A stretch of DNA of 40,235 nt. It comes from Candidatus Uhrbacteria bacterium. Its GTDB lineage: Bacteria; Patescibacteriota; Patescibacteriia; JACQRZ01. Both the position numbers and the translations under genes were made by a program. The stretch spans positions 1 to 40,235 of the forward strand of contig JAHFHK010000005.1 of assembly GCA_023246955.1 (NCBI GenBank), given 5' to 3'. Of the stretch, positions 6,418 through 16,200 are shown piece after piece; positions within the stretch are counted from its first letter, which is position 1, and the number at the start of each line of letters is the position of its first letter. The notes beneath the pieces are model-generated. The model was not told the DNA's origin, searched no databases, and saw nothing but the letters and a program-made list of their open reading frames with translations.

Positions 6418-9276
6418 ATGCCAATAATAAAGATACAAAAACGAAACGGTTTTATAGCGGATTTTGATGCATCGAGAATTATTAGGGCGGTGCAAAAAGC
6501 TTTTGTTGAGAGAGGGTATTCTCCCGAAGAGGTATTTTTACAAGAAGTAGGCGCTGCTGTGACTGAGCAGCTCGAATTGCGGTTTGTGGATAAGGTGCCG
6601 AATGTGGAGGTGGTACAGGATTTTGTTGAGAAGGCATTGGCGGATCGGGGATTTTTTGATGTGGCGAAGGCATATATTATCTATCGGTATGAGCATGCGA
6701 AGATTCGTGAGGAATTGAAAAAGGATATTGCGGAAAAAATCGAGCATCATGCATTGACGGTGGTGAAACGGAGTGGGGCGACTGAGCAGTTTTCTCTTGC
6801 AAAGCTTCGCAAAAGCGTCGAGCATGTCGTGGCGGGGTATGAGAAAGATATTGATATCGATGCCGTGGTGCAGCAATGTCGTCTTGAACTGTTCGAGGGG
6901 ATTGCGACGAAGGATGTGCATAAAGTATTGATAATGACGATGCGTAGTTTTATTGAAAAGGATCCTGCGTATTCAAAGGTGGCGGCACGACTTCTTCTTG
7001 CACGGAATTATAAGGAATATATCGGTCCCGATGTTGACTATACCCAGCTTGATGCGCAATACCGTGCCGCATTCGTGACGAATCTCAAGCGAGGGGTGGA
7101 GATTGGGCGTATTGATGCACGCTTGCTCGCTTTTGATCTTGATACCATCGCAAAGAGTCTCGTGCTCGATCGAGATGATGATTTCCTCTATCTTGGGCTC
7201 CAGACGTTGTTTGATCGGTATTTTGTGTATGATCACGATCGCAAATGTGTTCTTGAGACTCCGCAGACATTCTGGATGCGTATTGCAATGGGTATCGCTT
7301 TGAATGAAAAGGAAGATCGTACGCGCCATACATTGGATTTTTATGAGATTATGGCAAAGCTTTTGTATACGCCGTCGACTCCTACACTATTTCATGCGGG
7401 AACGCCGAGCCCTCAGTTGAGCTCATGCTATCTCAACACTGTTTCAGATTCTTTGGAGAATATTTTTAAGACGTATGCTGATAATTCTCAGCTTTCAAAG
7501 TGGTCGGGAGGGATTGGAACCGATTGGACGAATATTCGTGGTACTGGGTCGTTCATTAAGGGTACGGGCGTAGAGAGTCAGGGAGTGATTCCGTTTCTCA
7601 AAATCGCCAATGATGTTACGGTAGCTATCAATCGCAGTGGGCGTCGTCGAGGTGCTGCGTGTGTGTATCTGGAGGTGTGGCACTATGATATAGAGGACTT
7701 TCTTGAGCTTCGCAAGAATACTGGTGATGAGCGGCGTCGTACTCATGATATGGACACGGCGAATTGGATCCCCGATCTCTTTATGAAGCGTATTCGTGAG
7801 GATGGGGAATGGACGTTGTTTTCTCCTGATGAGACACCGCAGCTTCACCACATCTACGGGAAGCGTTTTGAAGAAAAATATGCTGAATATGAGCGACTTG
7901 CTGATGCGGGGGTTTTGAAGACATGGCGCCGCATGAAGGCAAAGGATCTATGGAAGAAAATGCTTGCGATGTTGTTCGAAACAGGACATCCGTGGATTAC
8001 ATTCAAAGATCCCTGTAACGTGCGCTCTCCGCAAGATCATGTGGGGGTTATTCATAATTCCAATCTTTGTACGGAAATTACGCTCAATACTTCCGAAAAT
8101 GAAACAGCGGTATGTAATCTTGGCTCGTTGAACTTTGCGAAGTTCGTTCGTGATGATGCGTTTGATTCTGAAAAAGTGAAAGAGGTAGTAACGATCGCGA
8201 TGCGCATGCTCGATAACGTCATTGATATCAACTACTACCCTACGGAGGATGCAAAGCGCTCTAATATGCGGCATCGTCCTGTAGGTTTGGGGATTCGAGG
8301 ATTTCATGATGCGTTGTATCTGCTCGATATTAATTTTGATAGTGAAGAATGTATTGAGTTTGCGGATTACAGTATGGAGGTGGTGTCGTACTATGCGCTG
8401 CTTGGTTCTTCGCAATTAGCGGCAGAGCGAGGAGAATATGAGACGTTTCGAGGGTCAAAATGGGATCGTGGGATTTTGCCACAGGATACGCTGGATCTTT
8501 TGGAACAAGAACGGGGAGAGCGGATTGATATTCCTCGAGGCGGACGAATGGATTGGGCGCCGGTGCGTGAATCGATCAGAAAGTATGGTATTCGTAATTC
8601 GAACTGTCTTGCGATTGCACCGACGGCGACAACGGCAAATATTGTCGGCTGTATTCCTACTATTGAACCGATCTACAAGAATTTGTATGTGAAGTCGAAT
8701 CAGGCGGGGGATTTTATCGTGGTGAATCCGTATTTGGTTGAAGATTTGAAGGCGATTAATCTTTGGAATGATGAGACATTGAATAAGATTAAGTACTTTG
8801 ATGGGAGCATTGCGGGCTTGCCTGAGATTCCGGTACATTTGCGTGAGAAATATAAGGAAGTGTTTGAGATTGATTCTCGATGGCTCATTCGCTCTGCGGC
8901 ATGTCGTGGAAAATGGATTGATCAGAGTCAGTCGTTGAATATCTACTTTCGTGGTACGTCAGGAAAAGAGTTAAGTGATGTGTATATGTATGCATGGGAG
9001 CTGGGTCTTAAGACGACCTACTATCTCCGTACTCTGGCGGCGTCTCAGGTCGAGAAATCTACTATGAATGCAGTGCAGTTCGGCACTACCCATATTCGTG
9101 GAGGTGGCGCGGGGCCTGTGACTCCTATGGCGACTCCTTCTTCGTCGGTGAGTACGCCGTCTGCTACTCCCTCTCCTGCGCCCGCGATGGCGAGCCCTCT
9201 CGGGAGTGACATTCCTGCTCCTTCACTCGCCGTATGCAGTATTGATGATCCGGGTTGCGAATCATGCCAAGGCTAA
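6418..9276 (+). CDS. nrdA: Class I ribonucleoside-diphosphate reductase, large (alpha) subunit
   Basis: The 952-residue protein reduces ribonucleotides to deoxyribonucleotides together with the NrdB radical subunit. Two ATP-cone domains lie at the N-terminus (IIKIQKRNG... and ALTVVKRSG...), so dATP feedback control is likely. The catalytic barrel has C337 (SSCYLNT), the NLCTE active-site motif (N549, C551, E553) and C566 (AVCNLGSLN), a C551-C566 spacing of 15 as in mouse-type enzymes. The TYYLRT segment of the radical path is present. The tail has a Pro/Ser/Thr/Ala-rich linker of about 40 residues and then C947-E-S-C950, the probable shuttle pair reduced by thioredoxin or glutaredoxin. The start is ATG 6418 because the promoter lies inside the longer ORF. 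nrdB follows after 34 bases. Confidence 0.95.
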   Translation: MPIIKIQKRNGFIADFDASRIIRAVQKAFVERGYSPEEVFLQEVGAAVTEQLELRFVDKVPNVEVVQDFVEKALADRGFFDVAKAYIIYRYEHAKIREELKKDIAEKIEHHALTVVKRSGATEQFSLAKLRKSVEHVVAGYEKDIDIDAVVQQCRLELFEGIATKDVHKVLIMTMRSFIEKDPAYSKVAARLLLARNYKEYIGPDVDYTQLDAQYRAAFVTNLKRGVEIGRIDARLLAFDLDTIAKSLVLDRDDDFLYLGLQTLFDRYFVYDHDRKCVLETPQTFWMRIAMGIALNEKEDRTRHTLDFYEIMAKLLYTPSTPTLFHAGTPSPQLSSCYLNTVSDSLENIFKTYADNSQLSKWSGGIGTDWTNIRGTGSFIKGTGVESQGVIPFLKIANDVTVAINRSGRRRGAACVYLEVWHYDIEDFLELRKNTGDERRRTHDMDTANWIPDLFMKRIREDGEWTLFSPDETPQLHHIYGKRFEEKYAEYERLADAGVLKTWRRMKAKDLWKKMLAMLFETGHPWITFKDPCNVRSPQDHVGVIHNSNLCTEITLNTSENETAVCNLGSLNFAKFVRDDAFDSEKVKEVVTIAMRMLDNVIDINYYPTEDAKRSNMRHRPVGLGIRGFHDALYLLDINFDSEECIEFADYSMEVVSYYALLGSSQLAAERGEYETFRGSKWDRGILPQDTLDLLEQERGERIDIPRGGRMDWAPVRESIRKYGIRNSNCLAIAPTATTANIVGCIPTIEPIYKNLYVKSNQAGDFIVVNPYLVEDLKAINLWNDETLNKIKYFDGSIAGLPEIPVHLREKYKEVFEIDSRWLIRSAACRGKWIDQSQSLNIYFRGTSGKELSDVYMYAWELGLKTTYYLRTLAASQVEKSTMNAVQFGTTHIRGGGAGPVTPMATPSSSVSTPSATPSPAPAMASPLGSDIPAPSLAVCSIDDPGCESCQG

Positions 9277-9310
9277 AAACAAATATTAATTCCTTTAACT
9301 GTTCCCGCCT

Positions 9311-10345
9311 ATGCCTGTCAAATGGACCAATGAACGTATTGACATTAACCAGCGTCGTATTATTAATGGCGCTGACGCTGATGTAATTCAGCTCTACCCC
9401 ATGAAGCATACGTTTGCGTGGGATGCATATAATACGGGGAATGCGAACCATTGGCTTCCAACGGAGATAGGGATGCAAAAGGATATTGAACAGTGGCGCT
9501 CGAGTACGGTCTTGTCTGAAGATGAGAGAAGGGCGTTCAAGGTGGTCTTGGGGTTTTTTACAACGGCTGATTCAATCGCGGCAAACAACATTGTTTTGGC
9601 AGCGTATAAGCACGTTACGTCTCCGGAGTGTCGTATGTATCTCTTGCGTCAGGGGTATGAAGAGGCGATCCACACTCACGCATATCAATATATCGTAGAG
9701 AGTTTGGGACTCGATGAGGGAGAGATCTTTAACATGTATCGCGAGGTGGAGGCGATATATAACAAGGACAATTTTATTCTTTCGTTCAATGAAGGGATTT
9801 TTGATCCGATGTTCAAGACGGGGATGCTGGAAACTGATCAGAAGTTTTTGGAGAATATTGTTGTTTTTTCTCTCATTATGGAGGGGATATTCTTTTATTC
9901 AGCATTTGCGGTTATGTTTGGGTTTCAGAGGCAGAATAAAATGGTGGGGTCTGCTGAGCAGATTCAATACATCATGCGTGATGAGTCACAGCACTTGAAC
10001 TTTGGGATCAATCTTATCAATACCATTAAACAAGAGCAGCCAGAAGTTTGGACTTCTGAGTTTCAGGCGCATGTGGTTGATCTCGTGCGCCGTGCGGTTG
10101 AGCTTGAAGTCACGTTTGCTCAGACGGTTTTCCCGAAGGGTATTTTTGGGATGAATGCAGAGGGGTTTCGCCAATATATTGAATATATTGCTGATCGTCG
10201 TCTTGCAAGTGTTGCGTTGCCTATTCAGTATGATGTGGTTAATCCTTTTCCTTGGATGTCGGAGGCGGTTGATTTGTCGAAAGAGAAGAATTTCTTTGAG
10301 ACACGAGTTACTGAATATCAGGTTGGTGGTGCGCTGCAGTGGTAG
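9311..10345 (+). CDS. nrdB: Class I ribonucleotide reductase, small (beta, R2) subunit
   Basis: This 344-residue ferritin-like di-metal protein generates the radical used by NrdA. The metal ligands are visible: D87 (TTADS), E118 and H121 (EEAIHTH), E191 (MEG) and E225/H228 (RDESQH). The tail ends in ETRVTEYQVGGALQW. From memory the sequence resembles the Chlamydia class Ic R2 with an offset of two residues. Chlamydia has Glu89 and Phe127 where this protein has Asp87 and Tyr125, that is, the canonical aspartate and radical tyrosine. It is the second gene of the nrdAB operon and is followed by a hairpin terminator. No Shine-Dalgarno sequence is present. Confidence 0.95.
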   Translation: MPVKWTNERIDINQRRIINGADADVIQLYPMKHTFAWDAYNTGNANHWLPTEIGMQKDIEQWRSSTVLSEDERRAFKVVLGFFTTADSIAANNIVLAAYKHVTSPECRMYLLRQGYEEAIHTHAYQYIVESLGLDEGEIFNMYREVEAIYNKDNFILSFNEGIFDPMFKTGMLETDQKFLENIVVFSLIMEGIFFYSAFAVMFGFQRQNKMVGSAEQIQYIMRDESQHLNFGINLINTIKQEQPEVWTSEFQAHVVDLVRRAVELEVTFAQTVFPKGIFGMNAEGFRQYIEYIADRRLASVALPIQYDVVNPFPWMSEAVDLSKEKNFFETRVTEYQVGGALQW

Positions 10346-10375
10346 GGAGACCTCCGGGGGTGTATCGTTATTTCC

Positions 10376-10408
10376 AAGAGCGTTGCCTAAACAGCAACGT
10401 TCTTTTTT
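10376..10408 (+). terminator. Rho-independent terminator of nrdAB
   Basis: An 11-bp stem AAGAGCGTTGC/GCAACGTTCTT (one G-U pair) with a 7-base loop is followed by a run of six T. Confidence 0.9.
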
Positions 10409-10439
10409 GCTTCGTACCCTCAAAGGCCTTTCTTTTTCG

Positions 10440-10448
10440 TGATATACT
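10440..10448 (+). promoter_or_regulatory. Extended -10 promoter element
   Basis: TG-A-TATACT lies 15 bases before ATG 10464 and predicts a leader of about nine bases. No convincing -35 was found. Confidence 0.45.
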
Positions 10449-10463
10449 AATGGGGCTATCACT

Positions 10464-11066
10464 ATGACCCCTCGTTTCATAAAAAAACAATTTCAGTTTT
10501 TGACGACATTCACCTCTCAGCATATTCTTGTTGTTTTTGCTTCTTTTTGGCTGACGGTATTAGGAGTGCGTGGAGGTATTTTTTGGTTGGTGGATCATGG
10601 TATTTTTCCTTGGATTTTTATCGGTGATTACCATATTCATCATTTTGTGAGTGGGTTTTTGGTTATTGTTATCTCTGCAGTACTTATCACAAAGACTTCA
10701 TGGTTTCGCTATGTCCCTCTGTTTCTTTTTGGTTGTGGTATGGGCCTTGTGGTTGATGAGACGATCTTTTGGCTGAGAGGGGATTTTGGTTATTTTGCTT
10801 ACTGGAGTATTTTTAATTTACTTGCGGTGGGTGTGGGCGCTTCGATCATTGTTCTCTGGTATAGTCATAAAAAGAAACAGGAGCGTGATCTTACGCTCTC
10901 CGTTATCCGTCGCGTGTGGGCTACTTCATGGCCTCTGATTGTTATGACGAGTATTGGGTTTATCCTCTTGGTTGAAATTTTTTCTTTTGAGAACACTACA
11001 TTGTGGCAGATAAAGGAGCAGATCAAGGATCATGATATAACCAGAACGCTCCTCAACCAGCGGTAG
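10464..11066 (+). CDS. Multi-pass membrane protein with HIHH and DE motifs, unknown function
   Basis: The 200-residue protein has about five or six hydrophobic helices. Between them are HIHH (residues 57-60) at the start of a helix and VVDE (96-99) at the end of another. Such conserved polar groups inside membrane segments suggest a metal site or an intramembrane enzyme, but I do not recognise the family. The middle loop (YSHKKKQERD) is basic and probably cytoplasmic. The gene follows the nrdAB terminator with its own -10 element. Its stop is separated by a single base from the stop of the convergent dedA-like gene. Confidence 0.7.
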   Translation: MTPRFIKKQFQFLTTFTSQHILVVFASFWLTVLGVRGGIFWLVDHGIFPWIFIGDYHIHHFVSGFLVIVISAVLITKTSWFRYVPLFLFGCGMGLVVDETIFWLRGDFGYFAYWSIFNLLAVGVGASIIVLWYSHKKKQERDLTLSVIRRVWATSWPLIVMTSIGFILLVEIFSFENTTLWQIKEQIKDHDITRTLLNQR

Positions 11067-11067
11067 G

Positions 11068-11673
11068 TCATGCTTTTTTATGGAGGTTGTTTGTGATAAT
11101 TCGAACAATAGCTGGTATGAATGATAGGACCACGATGCCAATGATTATTGGGACTATATAGCGTTCGATGTGTGGTACTGAATTTCCCAGGAAATACCCC
11201 AGGAGCGTCACTGAAAGGGTCCATAACGCCCCTCCGAGGACGTTATACGTCACAAATGTGGAATACTGCATCTTTCCGACTCCGGCGAGTAGAGGAACGA
11301 TTGCTCGGACAATCGGCATAAAGCGTGCCATGACGATCGTGATGGGACCATAGTGGCTATAATATGCTTTTGCGCTATCGAGGTGACTTTTTTTGAAAGA
11401 TTGAGCATTTTTGCGTTCAAATACTTTTGGGCCAAACTTTGCCCCTAGTGCATATCCTGCGCTATCTCCTGCTACTGCCGCGACAAAGATGATGATGAGC
11501 AGTAGCACTATAGAGAAGTGCCCTTGAGATGCTAGGATTCCTGCAGTGAAGAGAAGGCTGTCTCCGGGGAGGAAAAACCCTACCACCATCCCCGATTCGA
11601 GGAAAATAATCGTAAATATGCCGAGATAGCCTACTGTTGCGACGAGCTGCGGGACGTTAAAGAGAAAATCCAT
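11068..11673 (-). CDS. DedA family membrane protein (SNARE-associated/VTT domain)
   Basis: The 201-residue protein has the DedA layout. An N-terminal re-entrant region carries FLESGMVVGFFLPGDSLLFTAG, followed by the GD...GY..G motif (AGDSAGYALGAKFG). The amphipathic segment KAYYSHYGPITIVMARFMPIVRAIVPLLAG holds the conserved FMPxxR pattern, and two C-terminal helices follow. Family members are needed for membrane homeostasis and lipid-carrier or phospholipid flipping across the membrane. Length is normal. It is divergent from rmuC and convergent with the unknown membrane gene. No strong promoter was recognised in the 98-base divergent gap. Confidence 0.93.
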   Translation of the reverse strand: MDFLFNVPQLVATVGYLGIFTIIFLESGMVVGFFLPGDSLLFTAGILASQGHFSIVLLLIIIFVAAVAGDSAGYALGAKFGPKVFERKNAQSFKKSHLDSAKAYYSHYGPITIVMARFMPIVRAIVPLLAGVGKMQYSTFVTYNVLGGALWTLSVTLLGYFLGNSVPHIERYIVPIIIGIVVLSFIPAIVRIITNNLHKKA

Positions 11674-11771
11674 AGGCGCTAGGGCGTACCTTTTCGCCTA
11701 TAGCGAATGGTTACGGGGCAAAATTATAAAAATATGCTAGGGTACTAGTGTCCATAAGTATACCAATATAT

Positions 11772-12941
11772 ATGATATCCGTAGAGGTTTTTATCGCGCT
11801 TTTCGTTGGCCTTGTTATTGGAGGGGTTCTTTTCTTGCTATTTTCAAAAAAGAATTCAGGCCTCGATATGGATGCCGCGCTTGAATCGCGCATGATGCAT
11901 CTTTCGCAAGAAATTATACAGAATTCTCATGAGCAGTTTTTGACGCTTGCCCAGGAGCGTCTGTCTCGCCATCAAGATACGATCCAAAAAGATGTTGATC
12001 ACAAAAAGAGTTCAATAGAGGCTTTGATTGGTGAGATGCGGAAGGATCTTTTGCAGACCAAAGAGCATTTTCAAAAATCAGATCTTGAACGTACGTCAAC
12101 ATTTGCGTCACTCAAGCAGGAGCTAGAGACGTACAAAAAAATTACCGGGGATCTGCAGGGAAGTGCTGATGAGCTTAAAAAAGTATTATCGAATAACCAG
12201 CTTCGCGGACAGTTTGGTGAACAGATTGCGGAGAACCTTTTGAAGATGGCGGGGTTTGTTATAGGGCAAGATTATATTATTAATACTGCGCAAGAGTCGA
12301 CGAATACTCGGCCTGATTTCACAGTGTTCCTCCCTGATAAGACGAAGATTAATATCGATGTAAAATTCCCCTATGCTGCGCTAGTGCGTGCGGCAGGTAC
12401 GGAAGATCAGCAAGAAAAAGAACACCACTATAAGACATTTGCGTCTGATGTTCGTCAAAAAATTAAGCAGGTGACAACGCGTGATTATATTAACCCCGAA
12501 GAAAAGACCGTCGATTTTGTTATCCTCTTTATTCCTAACGAGATGATCTTTAGTTATATTTTTGATCAATGTAATGATATCTGGGAGGAGGCAATGGCAA
12601 AGAAAGTTATCATGTCTGGTCCTTACGGCTTCACCGCTCTTCTTCGTATGGTAAAACAGGCGTATACGAACTTTCGCTATCAAGAAAATCTGCAGCATGT
12701 TATTGGTCTGATACAGAAGTTTGAAGGGGAGTATGAAAAATTCCAGGGAGCGTTTAGTTTGCTCGGTGATCGTCTTTCTTCGGCCACAAAACAGTACGAG
12801 CTGGTCTCTGGAACTCGTTCTCGGGCGATGAACCGAGTTCTGGATCAAATTCGTAACGAACAAAAGTTTGATTCAGCGGAAGATATCCCTATATTGCCTC
12901 TTGCTCCTCTTTCGGAACCTGAAAATGAAGAGGATCGTTGA
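11772..12941 (+). CDS. rmuC: RmuC family DNA recombination protein
   Basis: The protein (389 residues from ATG 11772) has an N-terminal membrane segment, a coiled-coil region rich in Glu/Lys/Gln (about residues 40-145) and then the RmuC domain. The domain opens with NNQLRGQFGEQIAENLL and holds the nuclease-like core RPDFTVFLPDKTKINIDVKFP, with an Asp and a DxK triad typical of the PD-(D/E)XK fold. RmuC proteins limit recombination at short inverted repeats. The ORF track uses GTG 11748; ATG 11772 places the membrane helix right at the N-terminus and is preferred. The stop codon overlaps the -35 box of the tRNA-Ser promoter. Confidence 0.93.
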   Translation: MISVEVFIALFVGLVIGGVLFLLFSKKNSGLDMDAALESRMMHLSQEIIQNSHEQFLTLAQERLSRHQDTIQKDVDHKKSSIEALIGEMRKDLLQTKEHFQKSDLERTSTFASLKQELETYKKITGDLQGSADELKKVLSNNQLRGQFGEQIAENLLKMAGFVIGQDYIINTAQESTNTRPDFTVFLPDKTKINIDVKFPYAALVRAAGTEDQQEKEHHYKTFASDVRQKIKQVTTRDYINPEEKTVDFVILFIPNEMIFSYIFDQCNDIWEEAMAKKVIMSGPYGFTALLRMVKQAYTNFRYQENLQHVIGLIQKFEGEYEKFQGAFSLLGDRLSSATKQYELVSGTRSRAMNRVLDQIRNEQKFDSAEDIPILPLAPLSEPENEEDR

Positions 12942-12966
12942 CGAAGACGCGATACTTTGTTTAAAT
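12938..12966 (+). promoter_or_regulatory. Promoter of tRNA-Ser
   Basis: TTGACG and TTAAAT are spaced exactly 17 bases apart, 25 bases before the tRNA. The -35 box overlaps the rmuC stop codon. Confidence 0.65.
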
Positions 12967-12990
12967 GAGGTCCGTCGTGGTATGTGGCGG

Positions 12991-13078
12991 GGAGGGTTCG
13001 CATAGTGGTCTAGTGCGCTCGCCTGGAACGCGGGTATGTCGCAAGGCATCAAGAGTTCGAATCTCTTACCCTCCGCCA
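12991..13078 (+). tRNA. tRNA-Ser (anticodon GGA)
   Basis: The acceptor stem is GGAGGGT/ACCCTCC with discriminator G and an encoded CCA end. The anticodon loop CTGGAAC gives anticodon GGA at 13025-13027. A long variable arm (class II) sits before the T-arm with TTCGAAT. All of this fits serine tRNA reading UCC/UCU. The tRNA-like bases also make up the start of a spurious ORF (12965-13255). Confidence 0.95.
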
Positions 13079-13280
13079 GATATTATGAAGATACCGTTTC
13101 GCTTTTTTGTAGTATTAAGAAAAAAATTCCACGCCACCGAGCAGGGGATTTTTTTATTGAAATGTACTTTATCTTTAGTGTACCGGAGAGTTTTCTTTAC
13201 CTACATCTGCATAAGCATTGTTCCTGAAATAATGTACATAACTCGTCAACCGTGAGAAAATTGATATAGGATACTACTTG

Positions 13281-16200
13281 ATGCGTATCATTATCTTAGA
13301 ACACATGAACGGGAGAGGTATCATTAAGAAGTTGTATTGTTTCTTCGCGCTTGTTTTTGGCGTATTTCTTTTTGTATTCTTTAGTTCTCCCGCCCCAGCG
13401 GTAGAGGCAGCTACGACGTGCACCGCAACTGCTACCGGTAATTGGAATACGACCGGTACTTGGGATTGTGGTCATGTTCCGCTTTCTATAGATGACGTTG
13501 TAATATCCTCGGCAGTTGCTACGACTATTACCGTTGACACTGCAGCAGTAGCAAATTCGGTCACCGTAACTAACAGTGCTGTTGCTGGTACCCAGAATAT
13601 AATTTTAGCTGTTAATGCTAACTCGCTCACTATTTCCGCTTTAGGAGGTATCACAATCAACGGTGGCGGTGCTACTAATAGAAATGCAGAAGTTACCGTG
13701 AGCACTGGAGCCATCACCGTTCCGGGCAGTGTTGCTTTTAATAACGTCAGAGCGCAATTTATTTCCACTGGGGCGAGTACCCTTACTGTTGGTACTAATT
13801 TTGGTTCCGCTGGAACTGTCACTACCAGCGGAACTGGCACTATTAACTTCAATGGTTTTGTTGCTCAAACAATTGGTACGTACACTACATATAATAATGT
13901 CCAGATAGATAACTCGAGTGGGGGTGTTAGCTTTACGGGGACCACGACGATTGGAGGAACGTTATTGGTGAATACCGGCACGCTTGATATTGCAGGATTT
14001 AGCACAACGGTTACTGGCGCAACAACGGTTAACAGTACGTTGACGCTCAGTAACACTGCTGGTACTAAAACATTTGGTGATTTGACTATTGCGAATGGGG
14101 GGGTGATGAATTTTACTGCTGCTGAGGGTATTACTGAGACCGGTAGTGTTGCCGCTAACGGGGCCGGCACAATTACCGGAACAACGGGTACTTGGCTTTT
14201 TCAGCGCGTGGGGGGTGGGACTATCTCCGGCACTGCATCGGGTATTTCGATTGCTAGTTCTACTTTTACTACTGCATACACTATTTCCATTCCTTTTACC
14301 TCGCTTACTATTACGGCGACAGGGGTCACCGTAACGAACAATGCAACGGTTACTGCGAATACTTCACTTGCGGGTACTGGTGGGCTCACCCAGGGAACGA
14401 GCGCAGTACTCAATATCGGTGGTACGTCTACTATTGCTACCCTTACCGCTACCGCTAGTCCTAATACCGTTAATTATACAAGTACTGCTGCAAATCAGAC
14501 TCTTATCGGGACAACGTATCACCACCTCGTTATCAATAAAACTGGTAGGGTTGGTGCCCTGGGAGCTATTACAATTGTGAACGGTAACCTTACTGTTAGT
14601 GCTGGAACGCTTGCTGACGGCGGTTTCCAGATCACCGGAAATGCAACTGGTGTATTTACCTTGGCGTCCGCTACGTCACTGACATTGGGGACTGTGACGA
14701 CTGCCACTGCTTTCCCGACGGGTTTTATCAATGCAAATACTGCGCTCGATGCTACAAGTACCGTTACGTATAACTCGAATTTGGCTCAAAATATTAGCAA
14801 TGTACCCAACTATGGCAATCTGACCCTCACTACTGCAGCCTCTGTTACCAAAACGGCTCTCGGTGCGTTGACGGTGAACGGTAATTGGGTTACTGGCGCT
14901 AATAATACCTTCGATAATGGGGGATTTACTATTTCTATAAAAGGAAATGCAACGGCGACAGGGACTCATACTGGAGGCGGGAAGATTCTTTTCAGTGGTG
15001 GGTCTGGTTCACATAGTCTTTCTGGTTCTGGATTTAATAATGTTGAGCTTGACGATGCTAATGGAGCCGCCCTGGCCGCCACCACTGCTCTTAGCGGTAC
15101 ATTGACTCTCGCGACAGGAACGTTCACTGTGGGAGCTTTTGCTCTTACGATTACCGGTACCACTACGGTAGGCACTGGCACCATACTCTCTATCACTAGC
15201 GCGACTGGTGCGAAGACCATTGGGGATCTTATTGTTAATGGTGCTGGGTCTGTCACAGGTACCGCAGGTACTCTGACGTTTGCGAAATCTGGTGGTGGCT
15301 CCATATCAGGAACAGCGACATCCTTGAATCTGGGTTCAGCCGGCGCTACGTTTACTTCGAGCTACACTCTTCCATTTCCCTTTACTTCTGGCGCCATGGT
15401 AGTGACCGGAGCGGGGACTACTGTTACCAATACTTCGACTACTACCGTTAATGGCACCCTGTCGGGTACGGGTATTTTTACTCAGAATGCAAATACGACA
15501 CTCAGCGTTCGTTCTGCTACGATTACCACCCTGAACGCGACTGCTACCGGCAATACTGTCCATTATATTGGTGGCGTTGCGGGAGCGGTAAAGGGCACTT
15601 CGTATGTCGATGTCGATATTAATAAAACCACTGGCTTTACTGCAAGTGCTAGTGGTACTGTTAATGTGACAGGAAGCTTAACGGTTACTTCGGGTATCTT
15701 GAACTTCGCAAGCAGTACGTTTACGGTTACTGGTACCACCGATATCTTCGATACTATCACTGATAATAGCGGCGGCAGTGGCGGCGGCAGTAATGTATTC
15801 CAGGGTCTCGTGACGGGGCATTCTGCGTCAGTATGGAATGCCGTTGTTGGAGAAGTATGTGATTTTAATTTTTCCCATGGCCTTGTTTTTAGCGGCACAA
15901 CATTTACCTCTGGGACTGGTACATACCGTTTTGGGTCTAACGATCAAAGTGTTTCAGGAACGCTTCCTCTTTCTATTACGAGCATAGAGGTTAATGGTAT
16001 TCATCTTGTCAACAGTAGTATTGCTACTATTAACAATCTTACAATCAACACCGCTGGCGGCTACGTCTCGAGTAGTGCTTTGACTATCAACGGAATTCTC
16101 AATATGGCAGGAGGCAATCCTTCTGCAACGGTGGGTGAGCTTGATTTGGGTTCTAATACTCTGACTATGGGGGCATCGGCTACTACAACAGGTGCGGGCG

